Part shown: positions 41,711 through 53,350 of the stretch, piece by piece
How the letters are laid out: the number at the start of each line of letters is the position of its first letter
Position numbering within the stretch: position 1 is the first letter of the stretch
Assembly: GCF_964656455.1 (NCBI RefSeq)
Contig: NC_135723.1
Location: 95,743,283-95,807,282, forward strand
DNA length: 64,000 nt
Direction: 5' to 3'
Source of the DNA: Halichoerus grypus
Taxonomy: Eukaryota; Chordata; Mammalia; Carnivora; Phocidae
The notes under the pieces: model-generated
Told to the model about the DNA's origin: nothing
The model's database searches: none
The model's input: the letters and a program-made list of their open reading frames with translations, nothing else
Made by a program: the position numbers and the translations under genes

Positions 41711-41824
41711 CCTAGAATCAACCATAATAAATGTGTGTTGTCAGGTTGTAGGTAGTTTTCTAAAAACAAAACAGGATGATTATGGCATATAGTAAATTAT
41801 TGTTGGTTCCTTGTGCTCTCAGCA
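41711..41824 (-). repeat. Inverted repeat, right arm
   Basis: It is the reverse complement of 40950-41059 (CCTAGAATCAACCATAATAA ... CTTGTGCTCTCAGCA). Together the arms could fold, in DNA or in a transcript, into a roughly 110-bp stem with a 650-base loop. Confidence 0.92.
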
Positions 41825-42319
41825 GAATCACAAAAGGGCAAGGCCTTAAGAGAAGAAAAATCATTCATGTCTGGTTCAAATCCTACAACACAGAAAACAG
41901 AACCAGAGCTGAGTTAATGAAATATATTTTTAATACAGGTTTGTAGTAGGCCATATGTTATTAACTTTAAATGTCTGAAAATATAATACTGGCTTACAAA
42001 TAGAATATTTGAAAATCCTTCTCAATGACAAAGTCTAAAAATAATCTTGCTCCTCTTTGTACTTTTCTCTCCAGAGAAATAATATCTACTGCTTACCAAC
42101 ACCACCACTAACTTTGCCTTCTTCATAAAAGCTGGGTCCTAGAGTTTCCCAGGATTGTCATTTTGTGCAATGATTCCTCAGCACTAATATTCAGAACTTA
42201 TCGAAAGTGGCTGTTTTGTGGTCTATAACCCTGACTGACCAAATCTAGGTACATGCTAAGAAAACCCAAACTTGTAATATCTCATGGTACAAGGATGTGA
42301 GTGTGGCACAGGTGTAGGG
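41825..42319. other. Non-repeat sequence
   Basis: No gene or transposon recognised; AT-rich with short frames. Confidence 0.4.
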
Positions 42320-42347
42320 GTGTGTGTGTGTGTGTGTGTGTGTGTGT
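42320..42347. repeat. (TG)n microsatellite, about 14 units
   Basis: Pure GT dinucleotides between GTGTAGGG and TAAGGGGTAC. Confidence 0.97.
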
Positions 42348-42559
42348 AAGGGGTACAAATAACAGCAAGAGTGGCATAAATAAACGAGTAGTTTGATGGT
42401 GTACGTGTGCTCAGTTAATTCATTACTACCTACTTGATCTTTAATGACCTTTAGAGCCCTGAGACTAATAATATGTGGCTATAAAAGCAATATAAGGAAG
42501 AGTCAAATTTTCTGCCTTTTGTGTTTTCACCATCTTAATCACACATCAGATTGTTCCCG

Positions 42560-42731
42560 TTTTTTTTTTTTAAGATTTATTTATTTATTTTAGGGGAGGA
42601 GGGAGAGAATCTCAAAGACTCTGCAAGCTAAGCATAGAGCCCAACATGGGGCTCGATCTCACGACCAGAGATCATGACCTGAGCCAAAATCAAGAGTCAG
42701 ACACTCAAAAAACTGAGCCACCCAGGTGCCA
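42560..42731 (-). mobile_element. Can-SINE, old subtype, minus strand
   Basis: Minus-strand head GTGGCACCTGGGTGGCTCAG, then TCTGACTCTTGATTTTGGCT, TCATGATCTCTGGTCGTGAG, CT-rich part and a T-run at 42560-42571. The target-site duplication is unclear. Confidence 0.93.
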
Positions 42732-43059
42732 CTTTTGCCTGTTTTTGATAGAAACTATCAGTTTCTCATGTAAGTAGAGCTTCAAAGGCTAAACAGGTAA
42801 GAAATATAAAAAGGATTAAAAAAAACCCAAACATGTCTAATAAGAGACTGCTTACAACCCTCCAGCCGAATGGAGCTTCTGGCTCTGGCCTGTGCAAGCC
42901 GGACTTCCTGTGTGGTTCTCACGGGTCAGAATATAGACTTGGTTAAACCTGACGACAATCCTTGGCGAACAGAAAACGGATGGATGGAAATTGTTACTCT
43001 CGTTCTTCTCCTTTGTGGACACCAAATAAATCGTGCTCACACAATGTGTTTTGTTTTTA

Positions 43060-43230
43060 TTTTGTCTTGAGTCTTTATCACAAGTTATCTGAGGCTAGAT
43101 GAATGACAACACTGAAATTCAGTTTCTCAACGGCAATATAAACAAGTCTTCACACGTTAGTTTTCGGGGTAACTGTAAAGATTCAATGATCTAATCACTG
43201 TATTCAATAAGTATTATTTCAGAAAATTAT
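43060..43230 (+). mobile_element. MIR-like SINE, diverged
   Basis: CACTGAAATTCAGTTTCTCA, ATATAAACAAGTC, GGGGTAACTGTAAAGATTCA and CTGTATTCAATAAGTATTAT follow the MIR 3' half. Confidence 0.5.
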
Positions 43231-43257
43231 TTAATTCATTGAGTACAAACCTGATAT

Positions 43258-43770
43258 GGGAGGCTGAATAATGGACCCCCACAATGTCTACACTGTAATC
43301 CCTGGAGCCTGTGAATAAATCATTTATATGGCAGGGGGAGTTTTGCAAGGTGTGATTAAATCAAAATTCCGAGGTGGGGTTATCCTGGATCATTCAGGTG
43401 GTCCCAGTGTAATCACAAATTCCTTAAAAGCAGGAAGCTACAGAGTCAGCGTTGGAGGAAGAGATAGAACAACGGAAGGAGAGGTCAGAGAGAGAGATAC
43501 GATGATGCTATGTGCTAGCCTGAAGATGGCGGAAGGAATCATGGTCCAGAAATGTGCGCAGCCTCTGGAAGCTGGAAACGGTAAGCAAAGGATTCTCCAC
43601 TGGAGCTTCCAAGAGGAAGGCAACTTTGTCAATACCTTGATTTTCGCTTTTTTAAGACCCATTTAGAACTCCGGCCTCCAGAACTATAAGATAATGGATG
43701 CACTGCTTAGGCCACTAGTTTGTGGTAATTTGTTCCAGTAGCAATTTGAAATTGATACATCTGAAAACTT
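43258..43770 (+). mobile_element. Solitary MaLR-like LTR (ERVL-MaLR, MLT1-type)
   Basis: GAGGCTGAATAATGGACCCC, CTGTAATCCCTGGAGCCTGT, GTGATTAAATCAAAATTCCG, GGTTATCCTGGATCATTCAG, GTGTAATCACAAATTCCTTA, GAAGATGGCGGAAGGAATCA, CCTCCAGAACTATAAGATAA and AGTTTGTGGTAATTTGTTCC are classic phrases of old mammalian MaLR LTRs in order. The length near 500 bp suits a complete LTR. No internal retroviral sequence is attached. Confidence 0.75.
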
Positions 43771-43869
43771 ACATCATGAAAAATTTAACAAAGATGGTTA
43801 TTTTTTAATCTGTCAAACATCACACACTTTAGGTTTATCTATCTTTAACTTTAGATCTGTTATCAAACA

Positions 43870-44040
43870 TCAAAATTTCCTGCTGTGCTAGGAGGAGAAA
43901 GTTCTGTGCTAGGAGCTGAGACACCTGAGTTTTAGGTCAGCTCTGGCTCCAGGAAGCCGTGTGGTTTGTGAAGTCATTTTTATTTACTTACTTATTTTTG
44001 GAAGTCGTTTTTAGATGTTAGTTATTTCACTTAAAAATCA
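43870..44040 (+). mobile_element. Possible MIR fragment
   Basis: GAGACACCTGAGTTTTAGGT, CAGCTCTGGCTCCAGGAAGC, CGTGTGGTTTGTGAAGTCAT resemble the MIR head with an A/T-rich TATTTACTTACTTATTTTTG insertion. Confidence 0.4.
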
Positions 44041-45210
44041 TAGGTCTCAACAACCGATGACATTATTGTGATACTATCATCTTGACATTATGATAGTATA
44101 ATTACTCTAGAATCTAAGTAAAGGAGATAGCATTCACACAGTCCGGCCCATACATCATAGAAATTGTCATTTGCTGGCGTACTATATAGAATGCATAAAA
44201 AAAAAATCAAGATCTACGTAGTATCAACAAGATTTCTTTTTTTTAATACATCCTGCTAATAAAGAAAGTAATATTCTGCTATTCCCATAATGTAGTCGAA
44301 AGCATAAGAAATCATTCAATGCAGCCTAGAGTAATGAAATGTAAAGAGTACACACTATTACATTTTAAAGTTTTACTAAATACTTGGAAATATTCAGTAC
44401 TCTATAAATAGAAATGTAAGGCCTCCTTGAAAAACCTGTGAAAATATTTATTTGCAATTATGATCCTAAATTATATAAATAATATAAATGTAATATTATA
44501 GGTACGGCTATTATGAAAAACACATCTTTCACCCCTGCATCACACATTTAAATTTACATAAATTTGTGAGTGAACTTTTTACTTCTGAGGTTTGAAAAGA
44601 TTCTTAGTGTAAAACTATTAATGAAGAAAAATCAATACTGAAATTTATAGCTAGCACTTTCCATTTATAAATAAAAATGGGCTATGAAAACATTAATGAC
44701 TTTTCTAAATTAATCATATAAAGCCATGGAGATTGGAAGTCATTGATGGCTAACTAAATACAGAAGGGAGAAAATTTCTCCTGTCCATGTGTAGAGATAT
44801 GTGATTTTTAAAAGAACACTTATAGGATATTGTATATAATTTTCACGTAAATGCAACTTCTTCCCCATAAAGTTGTGCTTGCTTCAATGTTCAGTGATCT
44901 ATACTCCTCTAAAGGGCCAGCTAGCCCCTGCTGTTTTTTAATTAGAAACAAGATGGCCCTGTAGTTCTCCTTCCCTCCCCTCTCTTCTCTTCGTGGCAGT
45001 GAGCAGACAAAAGAGGGCCAAGGTGCAAGGCACCACCTGTCTCTGGATCAGAACACACGCCAGGTATCTGCCCGGCAACCAGAGTTCCCTCTACGCTTTG
45101 TCCCGCCCGAGTCTTCATCCTGCCTGCTAGACCTACTTCCCTTGTGTTTCGCTTTTGTTGCCTTGGAGTTCCCCGGAGTTTCCTTCTTGAATGCCTCGAC
45201 TTCAAGACCA
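44041..45210. other. Non-repeat AT-rich sequence
   Basis: No gene recognised. The GC-richer end (44940-45205) has an 87-codon minus-strand frame without family resemblance. Confidence 0.35.
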
Positions 45211-45211
45211 G

Positions 45212-46100
45212 GTAGCAGTATTATCCTGACACTAAAACCAGTCAGACATCACAAAGCAAAACAAAACAAAAAAACCCTATGAAACAATTTATCTTAGGAT
45301 ATGGATACAAAAGTCCTCAACAAAATAGAAAACAGAATCCAGCAATATATAAAAAGAACTGTACGTCATGACCAGGTGAGGTTTGTCCCAAAGATGCAAG
45401 TTTGGTTTAACATCCATAATCCAACTAATGTAATACACTATATCAATAGAATTAAAAAAAAAAAAAAACACAAAAATCACATGATCATCTCAATAGACAA
45501 ATTAACAAAAGCAAAATCCATGCTATTTCATGATAAAAAACACTCAACAAACTATGACTAGAACGAAATTTCCTCAATCTGATAAAAGACATCTATGAAA
45601 AACCAACAGCTAGCATCATATATATGGTGAAAGACTGGATGCTTTCCATCTAAGATCAGTAACAGGACAAGGATGTCCACACTTGCTGCTTTCAGTATTA
45701 TTGAGGTTCTAGGCAGGACAATTTGGCAAGAAAAAGAAACAAGAGAATCCACATCCACTTGCAGAGGACATAATCTTGAATATTTAAAAAATCCTAAGAA
45801 ATCCACTAAAACACCATTAGTACTAATAAATGAATTCAGCAAGGTTGTAGGATATAAGATCAATTTATAAAAAAATCAATTCTATTTCTATACACTTGCA
45901 ATGAACAACCTAAAAATGAAATTAAGAAGAGAATTCCATTCACAATAGTATTAAAACAATACAATACTTTGGAACAAATTTAACAAAAGAAGTAAAAGCT
46001 TAGAATATGAAAACAGAAAGACTTTGTTGAAAGAAATTAAAGATCTAAATGAAAGTACCCCAGGTTCATGTGTTGGAAGATTTAACATTGGTATAAGATG
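45212..46100 (+). mobile_element. Old L1M-type LINE, ORF2 reverse-transcriptase region
   Basis: GCAGTATTATCCTGACACTA opens at the start of the RT region. The translated piece [20 protein letters not shown] then [19 protein letters not shown] and INRIKK is a decayed version of the [25 protein letters not shown] segment seen intact at 11.5 kb. Later text (GATCAGTAACAGGACAAGGA, GTTGTAGGATATAAGATCAA) keeps ORF2 order, but frames break repeatedly, so it is a much older insertion. Confidence 0.88.
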
Positions 46101-46582
46101 GATTTACTTCTCAAACTGATCCGCTGAATCAACATGGTCCTTATCAGAATCCTAGCTGACTTCTTAGAAGTCAATAAATTAAACAAATTATATAAATAAA
46201 TTATGTCTCTGCATATAATTTGATAATTAAGTTCTGTGCTATTTGATCTACCATATTTTATCAGTTCTAACATGTACATTTCCCCCTCATCTCTGCAATT
46301 ATAATTAGTATTTTTTTCCTTAGTGAACATAATTATGCATCTTATAATCAATGACATCTTAAATATGATGAAATACGGTCATTTCACCTATTTCTAAACT
46401 CAAGAAAATGGTTTAGGGGTGGAAAACTTTCACTAACAGCTTCCTCTGGGCAAGACAGAGGCAAAAAAAAAAAAAAAAAGCCATCCTGATTATCACCTTT
46501 GATCTCTAACACATGTGTTATGTAAAAATTTTAATAATATCTTTAATTCAATTCAAATTGGGTCACCAGTTATCAAAGAATT
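46101..46582. other. Non-repeat AT-rich sequence
   Basis: No gene recognised; an A-run lies at 46463-46480. Confidence 0.35.
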
Positions 46583-46598
46583 AAGATACAAAAGACAC

Positions 46599-46796
46599 TG
46601 GGGCGCCTGGGTGGTGCAGTCAGTTAAGCATCTGACTCTTGTTGGCTCAGGTCATGATCTCAGGATCCTAAGATCGAGCCCTGCACTGAGCTTCACACTC
46701 AGTACAGAGTCTGCTTAAGACTCTCTCTCCCTCTGCCCCCCCCCACTGCACACTCACTCTCTCTCTAAAATAAATAAATAAATCTTAAAAAAGAAA
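46599..46796 (+). mobile_element. Can-SINE, old subtype
   Basis: Head CTGGGGCGCCTGGGTGGTGC, TAAGCATCTGACTCTTGTTG, CATGATCTCAGGATCCTAAG, CT-rich part, AAATAAATAAATAAATCTTA. Target-site duplication AAGATACAAAAGACA (46583-46597) and AAGATACAAAAGATA (46797-46811), 14 of 15. Confidence 0.95.
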
Positions 46797-46811
46797 AAGA
46801 TACAAAAGATA

Positions 46812-47729
46812 TTGTCCTTGAATCAAACAGAAAATATTGATGTCACAGATTCAGTGTGCCATTTTTTAAGCACTGGACTAGAAAAGCAATAATTAAAAAT
46901 AGTAATAAAGACACCTAAAAATATAAAACATCTCACACATTAGTGGCATTAGCTCACAAAAGGTTATAACCCAAGTGGGCACAGCTGTTGCTGAACCATG
47001 ACACTTATAAGCCAACGAGTCCCAAACGTCTATCTCCAGCACGGACCTCTCCCCTGCACCCCAGACTTAAAACACTAACCGACCAGAACCACTTTGAGTC
47101 ATAATGGAGTGAGAATTAAGGGTGCTTCTCATTGAAACCGCATTTTTACCAAGTGTAGTTTTATAGATCCATAAGCTGTTCCCTTGTTAGGCTGGCACTT
47201 AAAAATCCTCAGAGAACTCCTGCAGAAAATCTTGGTACCTGTACACACTTACTATAAATTATTTTCCACTGAGATGAAAAATCTTTTCAAATGGTTTTCT
47301 CTTAATTTCTTCCCTTCAAAAATATTTCACTTGGGTTAGATTTGAGTCTCTTTCAGTCAGTGCTATGAAATTATTTCATTCTGTCATTTATTTCTATACT
47401 TTGAAAAAACATAAAAGAAGGAACAATGAATGCATAATTCCACACTCAATTTGAGTGTTATAAATAAGAGGACTGGGCAAATGGAAGGCAATTCCATTTG
47501 ATATTTTCTTAGGCCAAAGGGTAAAGAAGTTAAGAGCTCCATCCCAGAGAATTTAAATTCTTCTTCCTAAGCCTTTCCATTTCTTGCTTTCCCCATATAT
47601 GTGCCTTCCTCTTGTTTTCTTCTCTTTATCCCAAATTCATTTTAGTGATTTCTTTTTAACATCAACTTACCTTTGATGGCAAGTCTTTCATTTACTAATT
47701 GGAAACAAGGAAAAAGAGCATTAAACACT
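46812..47729. other. Non-repeat sequence
   Basis: No gene or transposon recognised. Region 46980-47230 is more GC-balanced (CCAACGAGTCCCAAACGTCT) and may be an old repeat I cannot name. Confidence 0.35.
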
Positions 47730-47865
47730 TGAATTCAAATTTTGAGTGCATCAATCCCTAATGATGTGAATTTAGGCAAATCACTGCCTAAAGCTTGGAA
47801 TTACCATGTGTCCTTATCTGAAAAATGGGGATATCTGAAAAATTTGCACAAGCGATAAACTATAC
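47730..47865 (+). mobile_element. MIR-like fragment
   Basis: GTGAATTTAGGCAAATCACT, GCCTAAAGCTTGGAATTACC, TGTCCTTATCTGAAAAATGG and GGATATCTG follow the MIR core. Confidence 0.6.
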
Positions 47866-48009
47866 CACTTATCAGGGTGAAGGAAAACCAACTAGAATAA
47901 AAGAAAGGTTACACTTACGCATATGGTAGTAAAACTTTACGACATCAAAGAAAAATGAGGTCTAAAAGACAGAGTTAAAGATGATTATAAACGCCTAAGA
48001 GTCAGTTTG

Positions 48010-48550
48010 CTTAACTGCAAATTCTTCAACAGCTACAACAGAAACCCCTAAGAATATGGCCAACAGAGAGTGAAAATAAGATTTTATTCTATATGTGTAG
48101 CCAAACTGTTCATCAAGACGGTGGACAAAGAAAAGACATTTCTTGATAGAAGAGCAGAGTCCTACGGATTCTCTTCTTCCTCCCTGACAGAACCTCGGTT
48201 TCACTTGGGACGCCCATGTCTTCAGATACAAAACTGCACATCCCAGCCTCTTCCGCAGTGAGGGTGGCTGCTGGGTAGTTCCGGCCACTGAGGCCAAAGA
48301 CTAGATGCAGGAAGGATTTCTGGAAACGGTGGAATCCCTAAAGCCTTGCTTTCCTGCTCCATGTGCTACCCTGTCTTCCCCTCTGCCCTTCCTTTGTCCT
48401 GATGCTGAACGGGGGACCTGAGTGGCTGGAGTTGCAACCTCTTATGATTTTGAGGCAAAGGCTGATGGAACCACAGAACCCATGCCCTGGAACTACTTAT
48501 CCCTGTACTTTGTTACATGAGGAAAAAAGAAACAGGCTTCTTTAAAGCTC
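48010..48550. other. Possible old interspersed repeat, unassigned
   Basis: TGCACATCCCAGCCTCTTCC, GTGGCTGCTGGGTAGTTCCG, ACTAGATGCAGGAAGGATTT, ATTTTGAGGCAAAGGCTGAT and GGAACTACTTATCCCTGTAC have the phrase-like feel of an old mammalian repeat (similar in style to 13380-13690). Opposing frames of 60-100 codons are present but not recognisable. Confidence 0.35.
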
Positions 48551-48691
48551 CTGTTTCAGTTAGTCATAACAAAACACATCCCAATTTGTTATGAGTGAAG
48601 AAGAAAGAAAACTTAATTACCATCAAATATATGACTTTCTTTAGAAAACGCAAGCGAATCTACACTCACATTTCTTAGGAACAATAAAAGC

Positions 48692-48828
48692 GGGGCACCT
48701 GGATGGCTCAGCCAGTTAAGTGTCTGACTCTTGGTTTCGGCTCAGGTCACGATCTCAGGGTTGTGAGACTGAGCCCCACATGGCGCTCTACATGCTCAAG
48801 ATTCTCTCTCTCCCTCTACCCCTCCCCC
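48692..48828 (+). mobile_element. Can-SINE without A-tail, old subtype
   Basis: Head GGGGCACCTGGATGGCTCAG, TCTGACTCTTGGTTTCGGCT, CACGATCTCAGGGTTGTGAG, then a shortened CT region ending CCCTCCCCCTA with no AATAAA and no A-tail. It is nevertheless bracketed by TAGGAACAATAAAAGC (48676-48691) and TAGAAACAATAAGAGC (48829-48844), 14 of 16. Confidence 0.93.
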
Positions 48829-48844
48829 TAGAAACAATAAGAGC

Positions 48845-50145
48845 ATTCAGCAATATATTGATATAATATACTTAAATCAATTTTATGTCTGTCTATATGC
48901 CACCAAAGAGCTCAGAAAACTGAAGTTTTTAGAAGGTGTAATTTACAATATCAACACAAAATATAGGGTTCCTAGAAATAAATCTTATATAAGATGTACA
49001 GGATCTTTTGGACAAAATTTTTAAATTATTGAAAGCAGTTAAAAAGTTCTAAGTAAACAGAGACAGATATTATGTTTATGGAAGACTCGATCACACACAG
49101 GAATTTTCTTCCTCAATTGTTGTATTCTCCCAATTTATCTATAAATGAAAAATAATTCCAATAAAACTTAAAATAGAATTGTGTGCGTGACCCTTGTCAA
49201 GTTAATGCTAACATTTGTGAAGATCGAAAAGCCAGGAATAACCACCAAACTCTGGAAGAAGCAGCTGGGAGACTCCATTAGCCATATTTCAGTATTCATT
49301 ATAAAGCTACGCTAATCAAGGCAGTGTGGGATCAGTACAGAAAGAAGTGTGTAAGCCAAGAGAAGAGACTAGAAATTCAAGTTCTCCCCCTGCACGTGAA
49401 AACTTTCAGTTGGAGAAAGTAAGATAAATGGTGCTAGGGCAACTCGTTATCAGTAATAAAAAAAATCAGATCTCTAGCCTGTATCATACACCAAAATCAA
49501 TTTCAGGTACAAGAAAAGACCTAAAAATAAGACTTAAAACTATACTGTGAGAATGTCTTTATGACTGTGGAGAATAGAAAGATGACTTAAGACAAAAACT
49601 ACAAATCCCTAAGAAAAGATGGACACATTTGACTGCCTTTAACTTACTAACCTTAATGCATACAAAAATGCAGTAAACAACTGGAAAAGGGAAAATATAG
49701 CCAGGAAGAAGATAATTAGGATCTGAAGAACTTCTGATAATAAGAAAAAACCAAATAGTCCAATGACTAAATAGGCAAAAGAAAGCGATCCACAGAAGAA
49801 ACCAGTGCTGCATGGTTAATAACTACAAAAAGATGCTTTCCCTCAGCAGTAACCAGAGACTGTAATGAAATATCACTGATACGCCTCAGATCGGCAAAAG
49901 TGATGAATTCTGACAATACCAAGAATTGCGTGAGGACGCAGAGCACGGGAACTCTTGTATTCTCCTGGGTGAGTGTACAATGGCGTACCCACTGTCAGAG
50001 CCATATGGCGTACCCAGTAAAGGTGAAGACGCTCTTGCCTATGATGCAGCTATTTTACTCCCAAGTGTACACAGCCTAGAGAAACTCCGGGCCCAGACAC
50101 GTGACCCGGAATGTTCACAGCGTCCTGCTCTGAAGTAAACTACGG
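48845..50145 (+). mobile_element. Old L1M-type LINE, ORF2 C-terminal part to 3' region
   Basis: L1 order is kept: GTTCCTAGAAATAAATCTTA, AGGCAGTGTGGGATCAGTAC, AGATAAATGGTGCTAGGGCA, AATGACTAAATAGGCAAAAG, GATGCAGCTATTTTACTCCC. It has many frame breaks. ATGGCGTACCCA occurs twice (49980 and 50004), a small internal duplication. Confidence 0.75.
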
Positions 50146-52195
50146 TCATACGGGTAGCTTCAACACTAGCTGCCAAGTTTCACTTCTGGGGGATGGGTAC
50201 AGAGGCACCTTTTCACACCTGTTTTAAAGACAGAACGTGTTGAGAGATACTGCAAATTGAAACAGGTAAATCAGATTAGTTTCAGAACTTGTGGCATCAC
50301 CTTTTAGAGTGGGAAAAGACTGGGAGATAGCCAGACCCCCTGAGGGAGATTTGGGTTTGTTTGTTTTTAAAGAAAGGCAGACTGGCACATGCAGCACTTC
50401 ATTTGGAGGTGTCTGGAGTCTTGGAAGTTTGACTACCCTACGTTCTCCTACAAATGGACGTTGAGAGCTTGTTTGGAGATCCTAGTAGGGGGGTGCAGCT
50501 ACTCATATAGCCTTGACTGAAGAACGGTCCTCCTCTATAGGGGAAGGTCGTCCCCTATGACCCAGTGTGCAGCTTTGGGAGGGACGCACAAGTCGCCGTG
50601 GTGAGGGTGTCAGCCAGATCAGCCGAATCCACCCTGGCGATCAGTGGGGTGACAGATGTCCCAGCCAGATTGCCCTCCCATCCCTGAGGGAGATTTTGAT
50701 AGGTTTCTTTAGAAGCACTTGCGTACTGTCCTTGACCTAAGAAGTGATTGGCACCTGGCTGAGTTACTGCACCTCCTTTCTCCTTCCTGGGCCATCCTGT
50801 CACTTCATAGGTGTGACTGACAAGTTGACATTGACCTAAACGCTCTGCTTTCACAATGACAGTGAGAGAAGCAGGGGCCCTGCCCTCTCAGTGGAAGAAA
50901 TCTAGACACTGCTCTTCAAGTTGACATTGCATCATTTCCCAGCTGTTCTCACTACTTTTTAATGACATATTACCTATCACAAGACCCCATTAAGTAGCTT
51001 TCACCACAGAGAACTGATGAAACAGTGTGTCTCAATTTTCTTGCTTTGCATACTCCATTAAGTTGCTATTTACATATTTTATATAAAATTGTAGAAGAAA
51101 AATAATTATTTTAAAAGTCAAAGCAATCTGTAAATATATAAAGAAGTAGTAGTACATAGCATTTCTGCAGGACTGAAACATTATCACGGACAGTAAGATT
51201 AAACACCACATCATGCCCAAGGCCCCTTCCCAGAGTCAACTTCATTATACGGAATTAGGACGTGCATGTTACTGTAGGACACAGGGGATCAGAGGATGTT
51301 CTAAGGAGCCCTGAAGAAGCCTGGATAATCGTCTGAGTCCTTCCCATCACTGCAAGAGAAAGGAAGCAGGGCCACTGCCCGGACTGCCAGCCCTCGTTCC
51401 TGCTTAGTGCCCCTCCTGTCTTGGTGCCGGCCCTGAAAAGTGAAGTCGCTGCCGGGTCCGAAAGGACTTCACCAGCATCGAGATGGGTCCCAGGAACGAA
51501 TGGAACTCCAAAAAGTACAACTGTTTTAGGTTGGAAATGTTTTCAAAAAAAGTTTCTAATGGGAGCTTGTGTCAGTTTCAGCTAAACAGTTTCAAAGGCT
51601 GTCACATATTTCTGTGCGCTGAAGCAGATCTGTCTCACCGTCCTTTCAAATTCTGATGAGCTCTCCAGACATTTGCCTCAAAATAGCTCTAGTTTTTCCT
51701 AATTGTTTCAGCAGTGGCTCATAGAAAAGTCTTTTAAAATATCTTTTTATCTTCAAATTATTTACTTGTTGAAATATTTATTTCCTTGTGGGAACCTCAG
51801 AGTTTTGCATGTTACAAAAGAATGACGTGGTTCTGTATTTTAGTTTTTACAACCTTAGAGGTACTGCTCAATCAGGAGACGATCCCTCTGACATTCAACC
51901 AAAGCACTTTGATTAAATTACTATCATTTTTAAAGAGACTAGAGTTGACCTATTTCACAAGCTTGATGGTTTATTTTGGAATCAGCACTTATTTCATGAA
52001 AAGATCCACCTCAGTTTTTGTTCCTTTCAAATCAGACAGTTTTAGTATAACTAGGACCTATTGCAGTTAATAAGTACTGGGAAACATTTCAAAACTTAGT
52101 AAAAAGCAGCTAATCTTGTAAAATCTTTGACTATGAAAATAACTTGCTACTTTAGTTAAAATAGCTGCTTCTCTGGAAAAGTAAAGTAGGTTTCA
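50146..52195. other. Non-repeat sequence
   Basis: No transposon is clear. A 99-codon minus-strand frame at 50555-50854 lies in GC-balanced sequence but is not recognisable. An 8-bp perfect hairpin, ATAGGGGA/TCCCCTAT with a 6-base loop, spans 50537-50558. The part at 51540-51790 (CAGTTTCAGCTAAACAGTTT, CTAATTGTTTCAGCAGTGGC) looks little decayed and could be conserved. Confidence 0.35.
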
Positions 52196-52199
52196 AGAA

Positions 52200-52772
52200 C
52201 ACATAATCATGAAGAAGGTTGGACAAAGAATTCTTAGATTCCACACCAGAAGTACCATCCATAAGAGAAAAAAAATCATACTTCATCAAAATTAAATTAA
52301 TGAATTTAGTTAATTAAATTTCAGAAAATGAAAATATAAGTCAAAGACTGAGAAAATATTTGCAAGTCATATATCTGATAAAGGACTTGTATCTGGGATA
52401 TATAAGGAAATCTTACAACTCAAACTAAAAAGGAAAATAATGCAATTAAAATATGAACAAAAGATCTGAAGATGTTACTCCAAAGAAAATATACAAATGA
52501 TCCATAAGCACATGAAAAGGTATTTGATATCATGTCATGGGGGGGAAGCAAATAAAACCGCAACAAGATACTCCTGCATATCCACTAAGATGTGTAAAAA
52601 CAAAAAGACAGTGACACGTGTTGGTGAGGCTGTGGGAGAAACTGGAGGCCTCGCACATTGCTGGTAGAAATATGAAATGGTGAAGCTCCTCTGGAAGATA
52701 GCCTGACAGTTCACAGAAAGGTTAAACACAGACCTACCTTTGACGTAAGAGTTCCACTGCTAGGTATATACC
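52200..52772 (+). mobile_element. Old L1M-type LINE, ORF2 C-terminal part
   Basis: ACTTCATCAAAATTAAATTA, GATAAAGGACTTGTATCTGG, CATAAGCACATGAAAAGGTA, CGTGTTGGTGAGGCTGTGGG, CATTGCTGGTAGAAATATGA and TAAGAGTTCCACTGCTAGGT follow L1 ORF2 in order. The copy ends at a microsatellite. Confidence 0.88.
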
Positions 52773-52773
<1 letters not shown>

Positions 52774-52817
<44 letters not shown>

Positions 52818-52838
52818 TATACACTTTTTTTTTTTTTT
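52774..52838. repeat. Compound (AT)n(AC)n microsatellite with T-run
   Basis: About 29 bases of AT, then ACACACACACACAC, TATACAC and a run of about 14 T residues. It replaces the ATATACCC segment of the L1. Confidence 0.95.
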
Positions 52839-53039
52839 AAAGAAAGAAAACCTCCCTTTGTGCCAAGGGTTTTACTTACTGAGGTTCCACTTCAGGCCTG
52901 TTGTCGTAACATGATTGCAAGGCTGTCCAACAGGAATAAGGCCACACCAATCACCTTCCATTCCAGTATCTACATGCATTTTGTGCTTTCCCTGAAGTAG
53001 AGAAGGAATGATCATTAGCAGAGTGAAGAGAAAGGACAG

Positions 53040-53350
53040 GACATCAATGTGCACTGAAGATCTGGTCCTATGCACCAGGTACCATCCCAGAACTTCATGT
53101 GGTTATCATACTTAATCCTAACAATGAATTTAAGTAGTATGTGCTGAATAATCCCAGGAACTTTCACCTGACTTAATCCTAGTCACAATTTTGCAAGGTA
53201 GCTTATTGTTAATTATTACTTTTACACATGAGAAAATTGAAGCTTGCAGAGATTAAATGTGTCCAGGACCACACAGATAACAAGGGGGCAGAATCAGGAT
53301 TCCTACCTATACTTGCCAGTTCTAAAGACTGAACTGATTCCGCATGCTAA
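53040..53350 (-). mobile_element. MIR SINE, minus strand
   Basis: ACCTGACTTAATCCTAGTCA, TTTTACACATGAGAAAATTG, AAGCTTGCAGAGATTAAATG, TCCAGGACCACACAGATAAC and GGCAGAATCAGGATTCCTAC are the complement of MIR. The 5' part (53090-53160) repeats a similar phrase, ACTTAATCCTAAC, so two fragments may be joined. Confidence 0.75.

Noticed and set aside
40950..41824. Inverted repeat as terminal repeats of a cut-and-paste transposon
   Set aside because: No target-site duplication flanks the arms, the ends match no known terminal motif, and the interior holds an older MIR with no transposase trace.
50555..50854. A 99-codon minus-strand frame in balanced sequence
   Set aside because: No family, splice signal, promoter or Kozak-type support was seen. 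It is kept only as part of a non-repeat region.
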